This document shows positions 25,785 to 36,816 of a stretch of 64,000 nt of DNA, one piece after another. Origin of the DNA: Caprimulgus europaeus. Lineage: Eukaryota; Chordata; Aves; Caprimulgiformes; Caprimulgidae. Where the stretch lies: assembly GCA_907165065.1 (NCBI GenBank), contig OU015528.1:21218015-21282014 (forward strand), given 5' to 3'. The notes beneath the pieces are model-generated. The model had not been told where the DNA came from. It saw only the letters and a program-made list of their open reading frames with translations, and made no database searches. The position numbers and the translations under genes are program-made. Every line of letters starts with the position of its first letter. Within the stretch, counting starts at the first letter, position 1.

Positions 25785-27052
25785 AGCTCAGCTGCTGCAT
25801 CAGTGTGTTTTCCTTTACTTCGATGGCTCACTTTCTTTGTATAAACTAAGTGGCTTTTACAATGCTGGCAATTTATATATGGACTGTGCCTCAATCTCCA
25901 TTTCAGTTCTTAACCTGCTGGGATTTCACATGTTGTTTGGCTGTTTAGCTAGCTCGTTAATCCATTTAGGGTCAGGTTTTTGGTTTTGATTGTTTGCTTT
26001 ACATGAAGGTTGAATTCCTAAGCTGCATACTGTGCTGTAACTTCAGTATACAGAACCAGGAACTACAAATATAGCCCCTCCCCACCTGGCCTTGTGATAT
26101 TACCTTTGGAACTCGCTATTTTATTTTATTTTAAAATCTAAGTTAAAATTTAAAGGATTAGAATATTAGACTAACTAGGGGTTATTTGCAAGGCAATTTA
26201 TAAAAAAATAACTAAGTTCTATCAGCTTGTTTTGATCTCTTCAACCAATCACTACCTGACTTTGTAAGCCTAGCTAGACTTTAGGTCACAAAGAACTCTA
26301 ACTTTTCCTGAAGTTATGCCCCAAAGTCCTGTTTTTTTAATAAATATTTTCAAGTTCTCTTTATACTATCAAATTGAAAAACAGACTAAAAGTATTTCTA
26401 GCATGAGAATACGTAGACACACTTACTTCTTTTGCAGTCAAATTCTCTTTTACCTTTTATTTTCCCACAACACTTCAATTTTGTAGACAACATATAGGAA
26501 AAAGTTGGACATTCATTAAGTTATGTTATTTGTAGTTAGTCTCTGGAGAGTTTTTCTAACATAGTTCTTATGTTCTTCTTTGGTTTCTCATGCCCTGAAA
26601 TGTGTGTGACCTTTTATGACCTTTTCATATGTTACAATTTTAACTTCAAGCTTTCCAAATTATCTGTTAACCCATTTGGTAACCATTAGGCTTGTTCCTC
26701 CTCTTTTGTATCTCAGAATTGGCTTATTCTTCCTCTTTTTCTCTTGTTCTTCAAAACTGAATTTGAACCAAATCACAGGTAAATGTTTTATCTATTTTTG
26801 GAGGAATTCCTCTTTCTGATGGTGTTTCTCTGCACCGTGGAGTTTTTTGTGATATTTGGAGGCGTACTTCTTTAAAGAGCTGCTCTGGTGACTCTTCTAA
26901 TTTTTAAGGTAACAAGCCTTCATTTTCTTCCAAAACTTGTGCTATGATGGTTTGGCTTTCTTCCTTCTGCTTTCTGTTATATCTGCAAGCACAAGACCAC
27001 CAGAACAAAGTTTTAGAAAACATCATATCTTTCTGGTGGGGTTTTTTGGACT

Positions 27053-27087
27053 TTTTGTTGTTGTTGTTGTTGTTGGTTGGTTTGGCT
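27053..27087. repeat. (TTG)n microsatellite with G/T-rich tail
   Basis: About seven tandem TTG units are followed by ttggttggtttgg. The tract makes an Asn-rich antisense and Val-rich sense frame that should not be read as coding. Confidence 0.8.
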
Positions 27088-27961
27088 TGGTTTTCTTTTC
27101 CCCCCACAAACTAAAAGACTCTTAATTTGAGATTTTGGAACAATATTTTCAATGAAGACTGTTAGAAGTTAGTACCTGTCTGTGGCCTTTCTGTGTACTG
27201 TGTATTAAATGTATAAAAATACCTTCTCTGAAACAGATCTTGCTTTCGTGTTGGGCTGAAGAACTAAAAACCTGTCAAGAAAAACTATCTCTGATCTTTA
27301 CTATGTAATATTTTTGTTATGACAATAGAATATTGTACTGTCAATCGGAAATGTAAGTATGTTTTAAAATAATGGTACGGAGAAATATGATCATGAAATT
27401 CTTCCTGAACAGTGATGTGAAAAGTGTCTTAATTTCAGAAAGCCTTGGTGGTATTTTTGCTCTCTGTTTGTCTGCTATTACTTATGCAAATCTCTGTATG
27501 TGTAAACATACCATCAGGTTTTTTTATTTGGAAAATGCTTGTTTTGGTACTGCAGTAAACACACAATGCATATTTTCAGATATTTTAGTAGCATTATTTT
27601 AATAAACAGAAATAGAAAATTTTATTTTAGAATGTTCTTCTTCCCTTTCCTCTCTGTGTATCAGCCAATTTACAAGATGTTATTTTTGTGATATTTCTGA
27701 AACTACTCCAAGTTGATATTGCTGTATTGAATTGAGAAGGAAAAGGGGTTTTTACATAGTGAGTTGTATTGACTATAATGAAATCTGTGTGCAATATCTG
27801 ACTATTTCTTTTAGAGATTGTAAACGAATACCTAAAGAAAATATTTAAAAACCCTAAATAAGTAGCATAACTTTCCCTGTGGTTAAGTCTCTTCTATATG
27901 TGGATGTACTCCAAAGTATATATTTAGTTTTATTTCTTTGTCTCTTTGGTTTCTTTGTTAG

Positions 27962-28186
27962 GCACGGCGCAAAGAGGTTTTTATCCAGGAGCGATATGGA
28001 AGATTTAACCTGAGTGACCCATTTCTGGCTCTTCAGAGAGACTTTGAGGCAGGTGCTGGTGATAAAGAAAAGAAGCCAATATGCATGAACCCTCTGTCCA
28101 TTTTAGAAGCTGTTATGGCTCACTGCAGGAAAATGCAAGAAAGAATGTCAGCTCAGTTGGCTGCTGCTGAAAACAGACAAAAGAAG
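27962..28186 (+). CDS. CTTNBP2: CTTNBP2 exon 3: CortBP2 N-terminal domain
   Basis: This exon has 225 bp (75 codons), phase 0 at both ends, and encodes w-residues 37-111. The acceptor is ttctttgttag and the donor is gtatcc, which is weaker than the other early donors. The peptide begins [20 protein letters not shown], continues with [18 protein letters not shown] and ends [15 protein letters not shown]. This is the most conserved core of the CortBP2 N-terminal domain, and its last third runs as heptads into the coiled coil of exon 4. An in-frame ATG at 28085 lies inside the exon and is not a start. Reading past the donor meets a stop at 28319-28321. Confidence 0.96.
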
Positions 28187-28618
28187 GTATCCTGCTATCA
28201 ACTTTTTTTCCTTTTCCCTCTCCTGATTTGTTCTTTTATGCCACTTTTTAAATTTGCATTTTTGTCTAACTTGGTCATCATTATGAGTGCTCAAATGTTA
28301 ATACTTAATTGTCATATATAATGAGGTGCTGATTTTCTGGTGTAATTTTGTGTGCACACCTCCTTTGTTCCATGAATTTAACTCCATTTATAGAATAAAT
28401 GAAATATAACTGGTACAAGTTGATGCATTATATAAGTGGATAGCTCAGTGTGAGAAAACATCATCACAATGTATTTTTAAATCAGCACCATTTGCTCCTA
28501 GAGGAGCTACTGTTATTTTTGTTCTAACCTAAATAGCATAAAATAAATAATTTGTTTGCATTTTATATTAGGTAGCTCTGTTTCATAAATCAGTAAAAAT
28601 AAATTATAACTCTCCAAA

Positions 28619-28681
28619 TTATAGCAAATGTTCTAAATATGCAAAAAATACTTTTTTGCATATTTAGAACATTTGCTATAA
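28619..28681. repeat. Perfect inverted repeat: 30-bp arms, 3-base loop
   Basis: The left arm (28619-28648) and right arm (28652-28681) are exact reverse complements, separated by tac. Each arm holds the core agcaaatgttctaaatatgc or its complement, ending in an A6/T6 run at the loop. The transcript of either strand would fold into a 30-bp stem with no mismatch. That is unlike a typical animal microRNA precursor, which has mismatches and a bigger loop. No transposon family was recognised. A recent template-switch event that copied one arm back is the simplest origin. Confidence 0.9.
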
Positions 28682-30861
28682 AGGGAAAATTATTTTGGAA
28701 CAAGTATGCTGCAAAACTTCTCTAAGATAAGACTCGTTTTCAAAGTGAATGGTTGGTTGCACTTGTTTCACTACTATGTAAGGTATACATTACTGAAGCA
28801 TAGTAAAATATTAATATGTTGGGAAGGGGTCTCTCAGAGGAATGAGGGGATTGTAATATAATAGACTCAACTAGACCAGGTATTTTTGAATAATTAGAAA
28901 AGAAATGCTTGCTAGGCATTGAGTCATCCTCACTGGGTACAAGATGGACAGAATGTCTTCAGCAGCTTTGAAATAGCTTTTTGGTGACAGTTTTATACTG
29001 ATATTTTAAAAAAACCCAAGCAGAAAATTGACATAAAATTGATTTTGGTTGTAATTACTCTTTGGGAAATAATATGCACACAAAAGTACTGGAAGTATGC
29101 TGGAAATACATGCTTAAATTAAATCAGCAAACCTCTTCTTGTTATCTTACCTCTGTTGTTTAGTTTATTTTAACCATTCTTGGCTCTATTAAGGCTTCAG
29201 AAAAACAGATCCCATGTTCAAAAAGCAGATAATATTAGGCTGTATGTATGATATGTAAGTTCTAAAACAGTGTAATGACCTTTATAATGAACTGTTACTT
29301 GTACTTACCTAGCACTTCTTTTTGTGAACTCTAAATGTTAATTTTCTTTTTCATATGCTTTGTAAGTAAATTGAGATTTTGGGGAAGGAATTGTCTCAGC
29401 ACAGAAAAGTGCAAGTAAGCTTGCTTATTCTGACTGAAGAATCATATTGGAGAGAGCCTGACACATCTGCGCAGACAATTCAATTAGTTTCTTGCTTCAG
29501 TGTATGGACACAAGTCTCTTCTTGTACCTAAATTCTTCACCTATCTCTAGCTTTTAGTATATGGACAGATCCATGCGTGTAAGGTGGGCTTACATTTTGA
29601 GACTATGTCTCAAAGTCAGGGTATTGATATATAAATTACATTTTTGTCCTTTTTTTGGCCCAGGTTTATTACCAAAGTCTGTATCTATAACTCTGCATGC
29701 ACAGGAAAAGATGTTCTTGTCTTTTGTTTCCCAGAAGAATACATGAGTCTTTTTCTTTAAATCTTAATTTTAAGTAGTTTGATCTTAATTTATTTTGCAG
29801 TTTGATTCTTACCTGGAGAAGTTCCTAAACCTCTAGTACACTCAATTCTGAAGTTTGCAACTTTCAAGCTGAACTTTAAAGCACCATACTTGAAAAATGT
29901 GTGTTGCTTTGAAAGTGTGTCATTATGATTCTGCCATTTTTACTCCTTGTAACAAACAGGAACTTTAAATAACACAGAATTTGAAAACAAACTGCATGGT
30001 GTTGAGTAGCTGTGTGCATGACTGTCTACAGAACTTACATCTTCCTTTTTTAAAGTCAATTAGAAATACTGTTTGGACAGGGAACCGTCTTAAACTTCTT
30101 GGGTTTGTGACAACAGATGACATATCTCTCAACCATCTGCCTTCATTCAGTGTTTTACCTTCCCTTAGTTCCACATTTTTCTGTCTGTTCTTCATCTCTC
30201 AAATCTCTCTCTTGAAAGGGTGATGAAGGTATTTTGAGGAATTTCTAGAAATGTTTGACCAAGTATGGTAACTCAATTTAAGGAAGAAAAAAAAAAATGT
30301 TAGGCCTAGACAAATGTGACCTAAATACAGGACCAGCTGCACCTCCCTCCCTCCAGGAATGGTTCCTCCTTCTCTAAACGTGTGATGTTTGGAATTTGCT
30401 CGCTGTCTCACTCTTACACTAAGTCTGTGTACAGTTGTGTTTATTTTCTCTGGATATTACTGGACTTCAAACAGGCTCAGACTGAACTCTTATTCCTGGG
30501 GACTTACTGTCTGTGAATATAGGGACCTTAAAAGTATTCTTTGAATAAAATTTTTATTTTATCATAAGAAGCAAGTCATAACAATGTGCCAGAATGTAGA
30601 AAAATGAAAGAAGTGCACAAATAACTGTCAGTCATAGCTTACCACATACTAAACGCCTAATCCCTGGATATCATCTGCTTCATGTTAAGTCTCCATCCTC
30701 TTCCATCTCTTTGAATGCTTTTCCTTGAGTTACTATCAAAATTAATTTTGAGGTTTCCTGGAACTCAAAACCACATAATCAAAATGACAGCTCTTGATTT
30801 GTCCAGTGTTTGCAGAGAAGTTAGTACTGGGATGCATGCTCAAAGAAAGACAGACATGTTC

Positions 30862-31300
30862 ATTGGAAGAGGCCCATTGATGTGATTTAGTCTAACTTTG
30901 TACTTAAAGCAGATTATCACCAGCAATACATCTGGTCTCCTTTGAATTTGTCCATCTGAGCCCAGGAATGGCAATACTGCAGCCTCCTGCACTACTATCC
31001 TTATGAAGAACTGTTATTCCAAGACTGAGCCTCTTAAAGGGCATTTTCTCATCCTAACATTTTGTTAGGGGCTCCACCTGACAATACAAAGAAGAATCAG
31101 ACTCTGTCATTGTAAGGGCCCTTCAAAAGGAGCAGTACATTGCTGTTAGGTCATCCCTCAGTCTTTTTTTCACTAGACTAAGCAAGCCAAGCTCCCTTGA
31201 CCTTTTCTCACAAGGCATGCACTCTCTCATGTTTGAAGGGCCTTTGCTGGTTAGTTCTTTGTGGGACACTATCATTTTTCTCAGCATCCTTTTTTACCAC
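30862..31300 (-). mobile_element. Old, diverged CR1 LINE fragment
   Basis: The + strand follows the antisense CR1 3' order with heavy divergence: 'attggaagaggcccattgat' near the 3' end, an 'cttaaagcagattatcacca' block, then 'actaagcaagccaagctccc', 'cttttctcacaaggcatgca' and 'ttctcagcatcctttttt'. These blocks match the order of the avian CR1 reverse-transcriptase 3' end. Divergence and gaps indicate an old copy. Boundaries are approximate. Confidence 0.6.
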
Positions 31301-32405
31301 TTTTCAAATCCTTCTTAAACACATTTCCAGATATTTACATTACTGATAGGATTTAGTGCATGCATACAGTACACTTCACAAAAATTAGGTTATAGTTAGT
31401 TCACAAACTCATGAATAATTACAGCTAGTTCAAAACCTGCCATCTAAAGGAAAAAATACAGTGTAAATATTCAGAAGTTTCTCCTATTCAAGATGATGCA
31501 GCCAAAACAAAGGTGGGAGGGGAGAGATAGAAATAGGAGACAAGGTAAAATGAGAAACTACTGCTACTCTTGTCAATTTGAAATCAAATAGAGGACTTAA
31601 AAGATATATATTAGGAATTCTTTATTTATATTCAATGCTTACAAATAAGACACTATAGTAGTACAGCAAGCTGATTTCATCCCAGTTATATGTTAATTAT
31701 TTGGAAGTAATATAATTTCACAACAGTCAATTTATGGAACCAGTCCTTCATCTGAAAGCAAAATAGAGCAATAATAAGGTATAGAAAATCCTGATGAAAA
31801 CATTTTAATTATAATCTGACTGCATTTCCAAACTTTAAAAATTGTATTCATTTCTCATTATTTTTGTATCTGTTTTAACAAAAAAGGTACTACTGTTACT
31901 GTTGGATGCTCCACTTGCTTTGAAATGCTTATAAAGCATCCAAATACTGTTAGATGCTTTTAAAAAAGCAATGAAATGCTTGAGAAAAAAGTAATTATTT
32001 TTCTACATGTGAAGAACTGTGAATGGGACCACTCCTAAATAGTGTCATCATAATAGCTTATTAATTTAACTTGCAGCTGTACTGTCATTAATGTAACTGA
32101 AGAGGTGCTGTTGCTGATATTGTTTAGCAATGACTGATAATGCCATACCTTATTCTTTATATATTTAACTGTTTTTAAGGAAGGGTGGACTTGGTTTTGT
32201 GAAATGCATTTCAGAGAGTGTATTGGTTAACCTAGGATGATGCTCTAAAACCACAGTGGAGCCTTCTACTGCTAAACAGGTTTTGAGGTATTTGAAGCCA
32301 AGATGACATTTATAATGTGGGTATAATTTCTCATCGTGATTTCTTACTCTTAGTTCTCTGTTTCTTATGATAATCATATGATTTCTGAAAGAAATTTTGC
32401 TATTA

Positions 32406-33021
32406 CTATACATCATCGTTTAACCCAGCCTGCAGTCAAACACCACCCAGCTGCTCACTCACTCTCCCTTGCCCTAGGGAAGAGGGGAGAGAATTGGAGG
32501 ATTAAAGGTAAGGAGGCTCATAGGTTGAGATAAAAACAATTTAATAAGTGAAATAAAATAAAATTGTAATAATAATTAGAATAATAGTAATAAAGGAATA
32601 CAGATAAGTGATACACAGTGCATTTGCTCACCACTCACCAGCCAATGCCCATCCCGTTCCTGGCTAGTGATCCTGGAGGAGAGAAAATCCCGAAACCCCA
32701 ATCCTTGAAGAGAAAGAGAGCTTTTTGGCCAATCCTCATTTATATACTGAACATGATGTTATATGATACAGAATATCCCAATGGCATATCCAAATGCCAG
32801 TTTGGATCAGTTACTCAGGCTGTACGCCCCCAACTTCTTCTGCACCTGCAGATGAGCAAAGCATGGGAAGTTGGAAGTCCTTGATTTCTTAGCAACAACT
32901 AAAAACATCAGTATATCAATATTCTTCTCATACCAAATCCCATGCTGAAACCAGAACATAGTGCTATTCTAGCTACTAAGAAGAAAATGCGCTCTATCTC
33001 AGCAGAAACCAGGACACTATA
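32406..33021 (-). mobile_element. Solo avian ERVL-type LTR with 5-bp target-site duplication (fossil)
   Basis: The LTR body spans 32411-33016 (606 bp) in minus orientation, flanked by the direct repeat ctata at 32406-32410 and 33017-33021. On the + strand it opens with the 'gtttaacccagcctgcagtc' block, followed by 'ggttgagataaaaacaattt', the tract 'tatatactgaacatgatg' and a closing 'agctactaagaagaaaatg' block. This is the order known for avian ERVL LTRs. There is no internal viral region, so it is a solo LTR left by recombination between the two LTRs of a provirus. It looks essentially full length and moderately old. Confidence 0.85.
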
Positions 33022-35115
33022 ATATACCTTAATATTGCCATCACCTCTTTATGCTTTTTCCCATTTTTCTGAAGAAAATGGAAGAGAAATTTACAGTCAG
33101 GTAACATGATTAGAAATGTTGGGAGACTGAGACACATGTTCATCTATAAGTGTAAATTCATGTGGGATTTATGGTTTGTTCTCTCTGTCATTTCACTTCT
33201 GTTTCTTTTTAAGCATTTTCTTGTGTTTGAATTCTATTTGCCATGTGGGAAAAAATATCCTGGAGACAATGAGCTGTAGAGGTGGGATCTATTTCTATTA
33301 CAACTACAGACTCTCTCTCTTGTACTCATCTCTTGGTGGCATGAGTTTCGACTCGTCTACGGTATAACTGGAGAGTAACAAAACTATTATTTAAAAATAG
33401 TATTTATATTAGCTTTTGTTTAAATGCAGTTTAGTTAAAAATGAATTGTAGACACATCTACAGTGATGTGGAAAGTTTCCAGAGCCGAGGAAATTAATCT
33501 CCTATTGGAGAGGACAAGAAATGGTTTGCTGTAGCAACAGGCTTCTGAAAAGCTATTATATTGTAATGCCTGTGGATTTTTTTTTGCTTGTGTATCTGTT
33601 TGTTTGTTTTCATCTAGCAACCAAGACAATATTTGAAACACTGGCTGAGAGAAGAGATATTCCATAGCTATTACCAATCCCCTAGGCCATCTTGTTTCCC
33701 ACGTTACAGTTTACAGTAAATGTACTCAGGACGCTGTATTGTCTTAACCTCTGAAATTAGTATCGTTTTACCATGACAGTATAATTTGAATGTGTAATCT
33801 GTGATTCTTCCTTCCTCGATTGAACTGAAACATTTATTCCAAGTTAAGATCTTAAATGTACTGCTATATGCTACAACTTTTCTTATATTATTTTTTTGAG
33901 CACTGTGAAATGGTCTTGTAGAAGAATGAAACAGTTTCCTGTTGCAGTCAAAATAAACCATTCATGTTTGTGAGCCCTCATTATTTTTTTTTTTTTCATA
34001 GGTACCTCAAAGTTTTGGGGTTTTTTTCTGAAAAATGCCCACTTAAAAAATGCACTTTTGTGGTACAGTTCTGAATTGTTATTTCTAAGTATGAAGCAGA
34101 ACTGACAAGGCTAAACCTTGTTAAAGGAATACTCAGCAGTTTCTTGAGATTTTGTTTGGTCTTTTATCAGTTATTCAGATAAGCCGTATGGGAAGGTACT
34201 GCATCAGTATGTGAAGGGGAGAGCAGGAAGAAATAAATCAATTTTTGTTTTGTTGTTTGACCTGTGTAAAAGTTTGCTTGGGAAAATACGAAGCATTTTG
34301 GGTTGCATTATTACTAGAAGGTGTTTTATAAAATGGTGCATTAACATATTTTTCCAGTGCTTTTCTAGAACAGGGTCTTTGAATAAAAGCACAATCAGCA
34401 GGCAAGATGAATTAGAGACAGTGACTATATGAATGAGGGGAAAAATTATTCTTATCTGTTATCTGCATGTAGTAGGTAAGTTTTTTGATTCTAGCTTATA
34501 ACATAGTTTGTACATCACTGATGTCAGCGAGACCTTCTGCTATGAGTAAGTATAGGAAGATATTTGTGCCTGTGCCAAAAGTTTGGTCTCAGAAATTAAT
34601 GTCTTATTTAAAAATGTTAAAACAAGATATGAGACACCTATTATGGGCATGATGGACTGTGTGTTTCAACCCTAATCTCCTTCAGTCTAAGGAAGACCTA
34701 AAACCTACCCCTTTAATTTCTGGGCTCAAAGTTTTTTTGCAAAGCTCATCTCTTGCTTGTGTCTGATTCCTTTACTGAGAAGAGGATTTTCAGTGATGTC
34801 TTATGTCTAATTTCTGGAGAACAGGTAGCTCCTCATTCAAGAATCACAAGCATTTTATCACTTTGGGGAATCTCTGTGTTGTCAGTGGAGGAAAGTAGAT
34901 GGACTTACTTTCTGAACTGCACTTCAGAGATGCCTGTCTCTTTCTTTTGCTTGTGTATAGGCACTTGTGTTAGATGTCACAAATCACTTTCCTGAGGCAG
35001 ACAGGTTCATTTTAGGCATACTCTCAAAGGTTAAAATATCAATGTCAGGTTAATACTAGGTTATGTTGAAAGTCTCCATCTTTGAATGAGAATTTTTCTC
35101 TCTGCTTTCTTACAG

Positions 35116-36778
35116 TTGGAAATGGAAAAATCTCAGTTACAGAATCTTGAGCTGGAGCACAAAAAGCTATCTGCTCGTCTTGAAGAAGAACGTGGAAAGA
35201 ATAAGCATGTAGTATTGATGCTCGTGAAAGAGTGTAAGCAGCTGTCTGGCCGAATTGTAGAGGAAGCCCAGAAACTGGAAGAAGTTATGTCAAAATTTGA
35301 AGAGGAAAAGAAAAAGGCTACTGAACTGGAGGAGTCTCTTGCAGCTGAGAAACAAAGGAGTACACAAATGGAAGCTCAAATGGAAAAGCAGTTGTCCGAG
35401 TTTGACACAGAGAGAGAGCAGTTGCGTGCCAAACTTCATAGAGAGGAAGCGCACACCAGTGACCTCAGAGAAGAGAGAGATAAAATGATCAAAATGATCG
35501 AGCAATTAAAAAAGGAGAATGAAAGTAAAGCTAATCTTTCTCTTAAAAATAAAGATAAAAATAAAGATAGGAGTCTTGTTTCTGTTTCCATTGAAACAGA
35601 AGAGCCAAGTTCGAGAACTGTTGCCTGCCAAACAGATAATACAGTGATGGACAGTAGCACAGAAAATATTAAGAAGTTGCCTTTGACTGTATCTGTAAAG
35701 CCTTCTACAGTGAACCCACTAGTGTCTGGCAATACCAAAATTAATGCTTGTGCCAATGCAGCACTTGTGAAGCCTGTCTTTGATAGGCAATCTTCATCTA
35801 GTGAACTTGTCCCTCCTGCAACTCCTGCTCTTACACAGAATCAAAACAGAATTGAGGAAAATGGACCAAGTACAGGCTCATCACCTGATTTACCAAGTAG
35901 CACTTCCCCTTTTTCAAATAGTACTTCCCTTTGCACCTCTGCAGCACCGGCTGCCGCAGCTCAGAATTCCTCTCTCAGTTCATCTATGCACAGTTTGCAT
36001 TCACCATCTGCCAACACTACTGGGCATCCAGGCCTAAATCCACGAATCCAGGCAGCTAGATTTAGATTTCAAGTGAATGCAAACGATCAAGACCAAAACG
36101 GAAACACAACCCAAAGCCCTCCCTCAAGGGACGTGTCCCCTACTAGTCGTGACAACCTAGTTGCCAAACAGGTAGCTCGGAATACCGTTACCCAAGTCCT
36201 GTCAAGATTTACAAGCCCTCAGAGTGGCACTCTGTCACGGCCGGGGACGTCCCATTCAATGGAAGTTGCCACATACCCCCCAGTTGGTAGAACAAGTTTG
36301 AAGACTCCCAGTGTATCAAGAATTGACAGGGGAAATCCTCCACCCATTCCTCCTAAAAAGCCAGGGCTTTCACAAACTCCTTCACCACCACACCCACAAC
36401 TTAAAGTTTTAATGGATAGTAGTCGATCCCCAAATACAAGTGCAAAAACTGACAGCAAAACCGTGACCTCACCTCTTTCAAGTTCACCACAAGGAATCAG
36501 GGTAATAAATGAGGAAATTATTTCTAAGTCCTCACCTCAGCTGCCACCAAAACCTGCTATAGATTTATCTGTGGCACCTGCAGGCTGTGCCATACCAGCC
36601 ATAGCCTCATCTCAGGTGGGTGCCTGGCCTTCCCACTTCCCTGGACTGAACCAACATGCATGTTCAGAAAATTCCTTTGTCATTCCCACCACCATTGCCT
36701 GTAGCTCCTCCATAAACCCTGTTAGTGCTTCATCCTGTAGACCATGTGATTCAGACAGCCTCCTGGTAACAGCATCAG
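35116..36778 (+). CDS. CTTNBP2: CTTNBP2 exon 4: coiled coil and Ser/Pro-rich linker with cortactin-binding motif
   Basis: This exon has 1,663 bp, enters in phase 0 and leaves with one base of a split glycine codon, encoding w-residues 112-665. The acceptor is tttcttacag and the donor gtaaag. Residues 112-249 are a heptad-rich coiled coil ([20 protein letters not shown], then charged Glu/Lys repeats) that completes the CortBP2 domain. ACQTD near 35626 follows it. The rest is a low-complexity Ser/Thr/Pro linker with the conserved block [16 protein letters not shown] and [19 protein letters not shown]. The motif [20 protein letters not shown] (36334-36393) is the proline-rich segment expected to bind the cortactin SH3 domain. 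If the donor is ignored, the frame runs 12 codons to a stop at 36814-36816. Antisense frames over this exon are shadows. Confidence 0.97.
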
Positions 36779-36816
36779 GTAAAGGGATTGATATGCTACA
36801 AATTCTCTCCCTCTAA
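36779..36816 (+). other. CTTNBP2: In-frame read-through extension of exon 4
   Basis: If intron 4 is retained, the split glycine codon is completed and the protein ends [12 protein letters not shown] before TAA at 36814-36816. This would give a product of about 690 residues (exon 1 included) carrying the coiled coil and proline motif but no ankyrin repeats. A short brain form without ankyrin repeats is known in rodents; that this frame is its bird counterpart is inference. Confidence 0.4.

Larger units (their letters stand above)
7933..27961 (+). other. CTTNBP2: Intron 2 of CTTNBP2 (20 kb)
   Basis: This is the largest intron in the window, running from gtaagt at 7933 to the acceptor ttctttgttag ending at 27961. 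It contains a G-rich tract (9360-9412), a poly-A tract (11917-11940), an ORF-poor block that may hold regulatory elements (about 12900-16820), an ERVL-type LTR fragment (18100-18408), CR1 copies (18691-19545 and 23617-23890), a locally GC-richer segment (about 22990-23340), a TTTA microsatellite (25766-25784) and a GTT microsatellite (27053-27078). I see no further exon. Remaining ORFs are short and unstructured. Confidence 0.9.
28187..35115 (+). other. CTTNBP2: Intron 3 of CTTNBP2 (6.9 kb)
   Basis: This intron runs from gtatcc to the acceptor tttcttacag ending at 35115. It contains a perfect inverted repeat (28619-28681), an old CR1 fragment (30862-31300) and a solo LTR (32411-33016). No extra exon or RNA gene was recognised. 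A run of T (33984-33998) and other low-complexity patches are ordinary. Confidence 0.9.

Noticed and set aside
28619-28681. microRNA precursor call for the perfect hairpin
   Set aside because: The stem is 30 bp with no mismatch and the loop is only 3 bases, unlike animal pre-miRNAs; an inverted-repeat call is safer.
32618-32884. 88-codon sense frame
   Set aside because: It lies wholly inside the solo LTR in non-coding LTR sequence.
35290-36458. Antisense open frames over exon 4 (for example 35290-35505, 35436-35756 and 36219-36458, minus strand) and out-of-frame sense ones
   Set aside because: They are shadows of the strongly biased coding sequence of exon 4 and have no independent domain.
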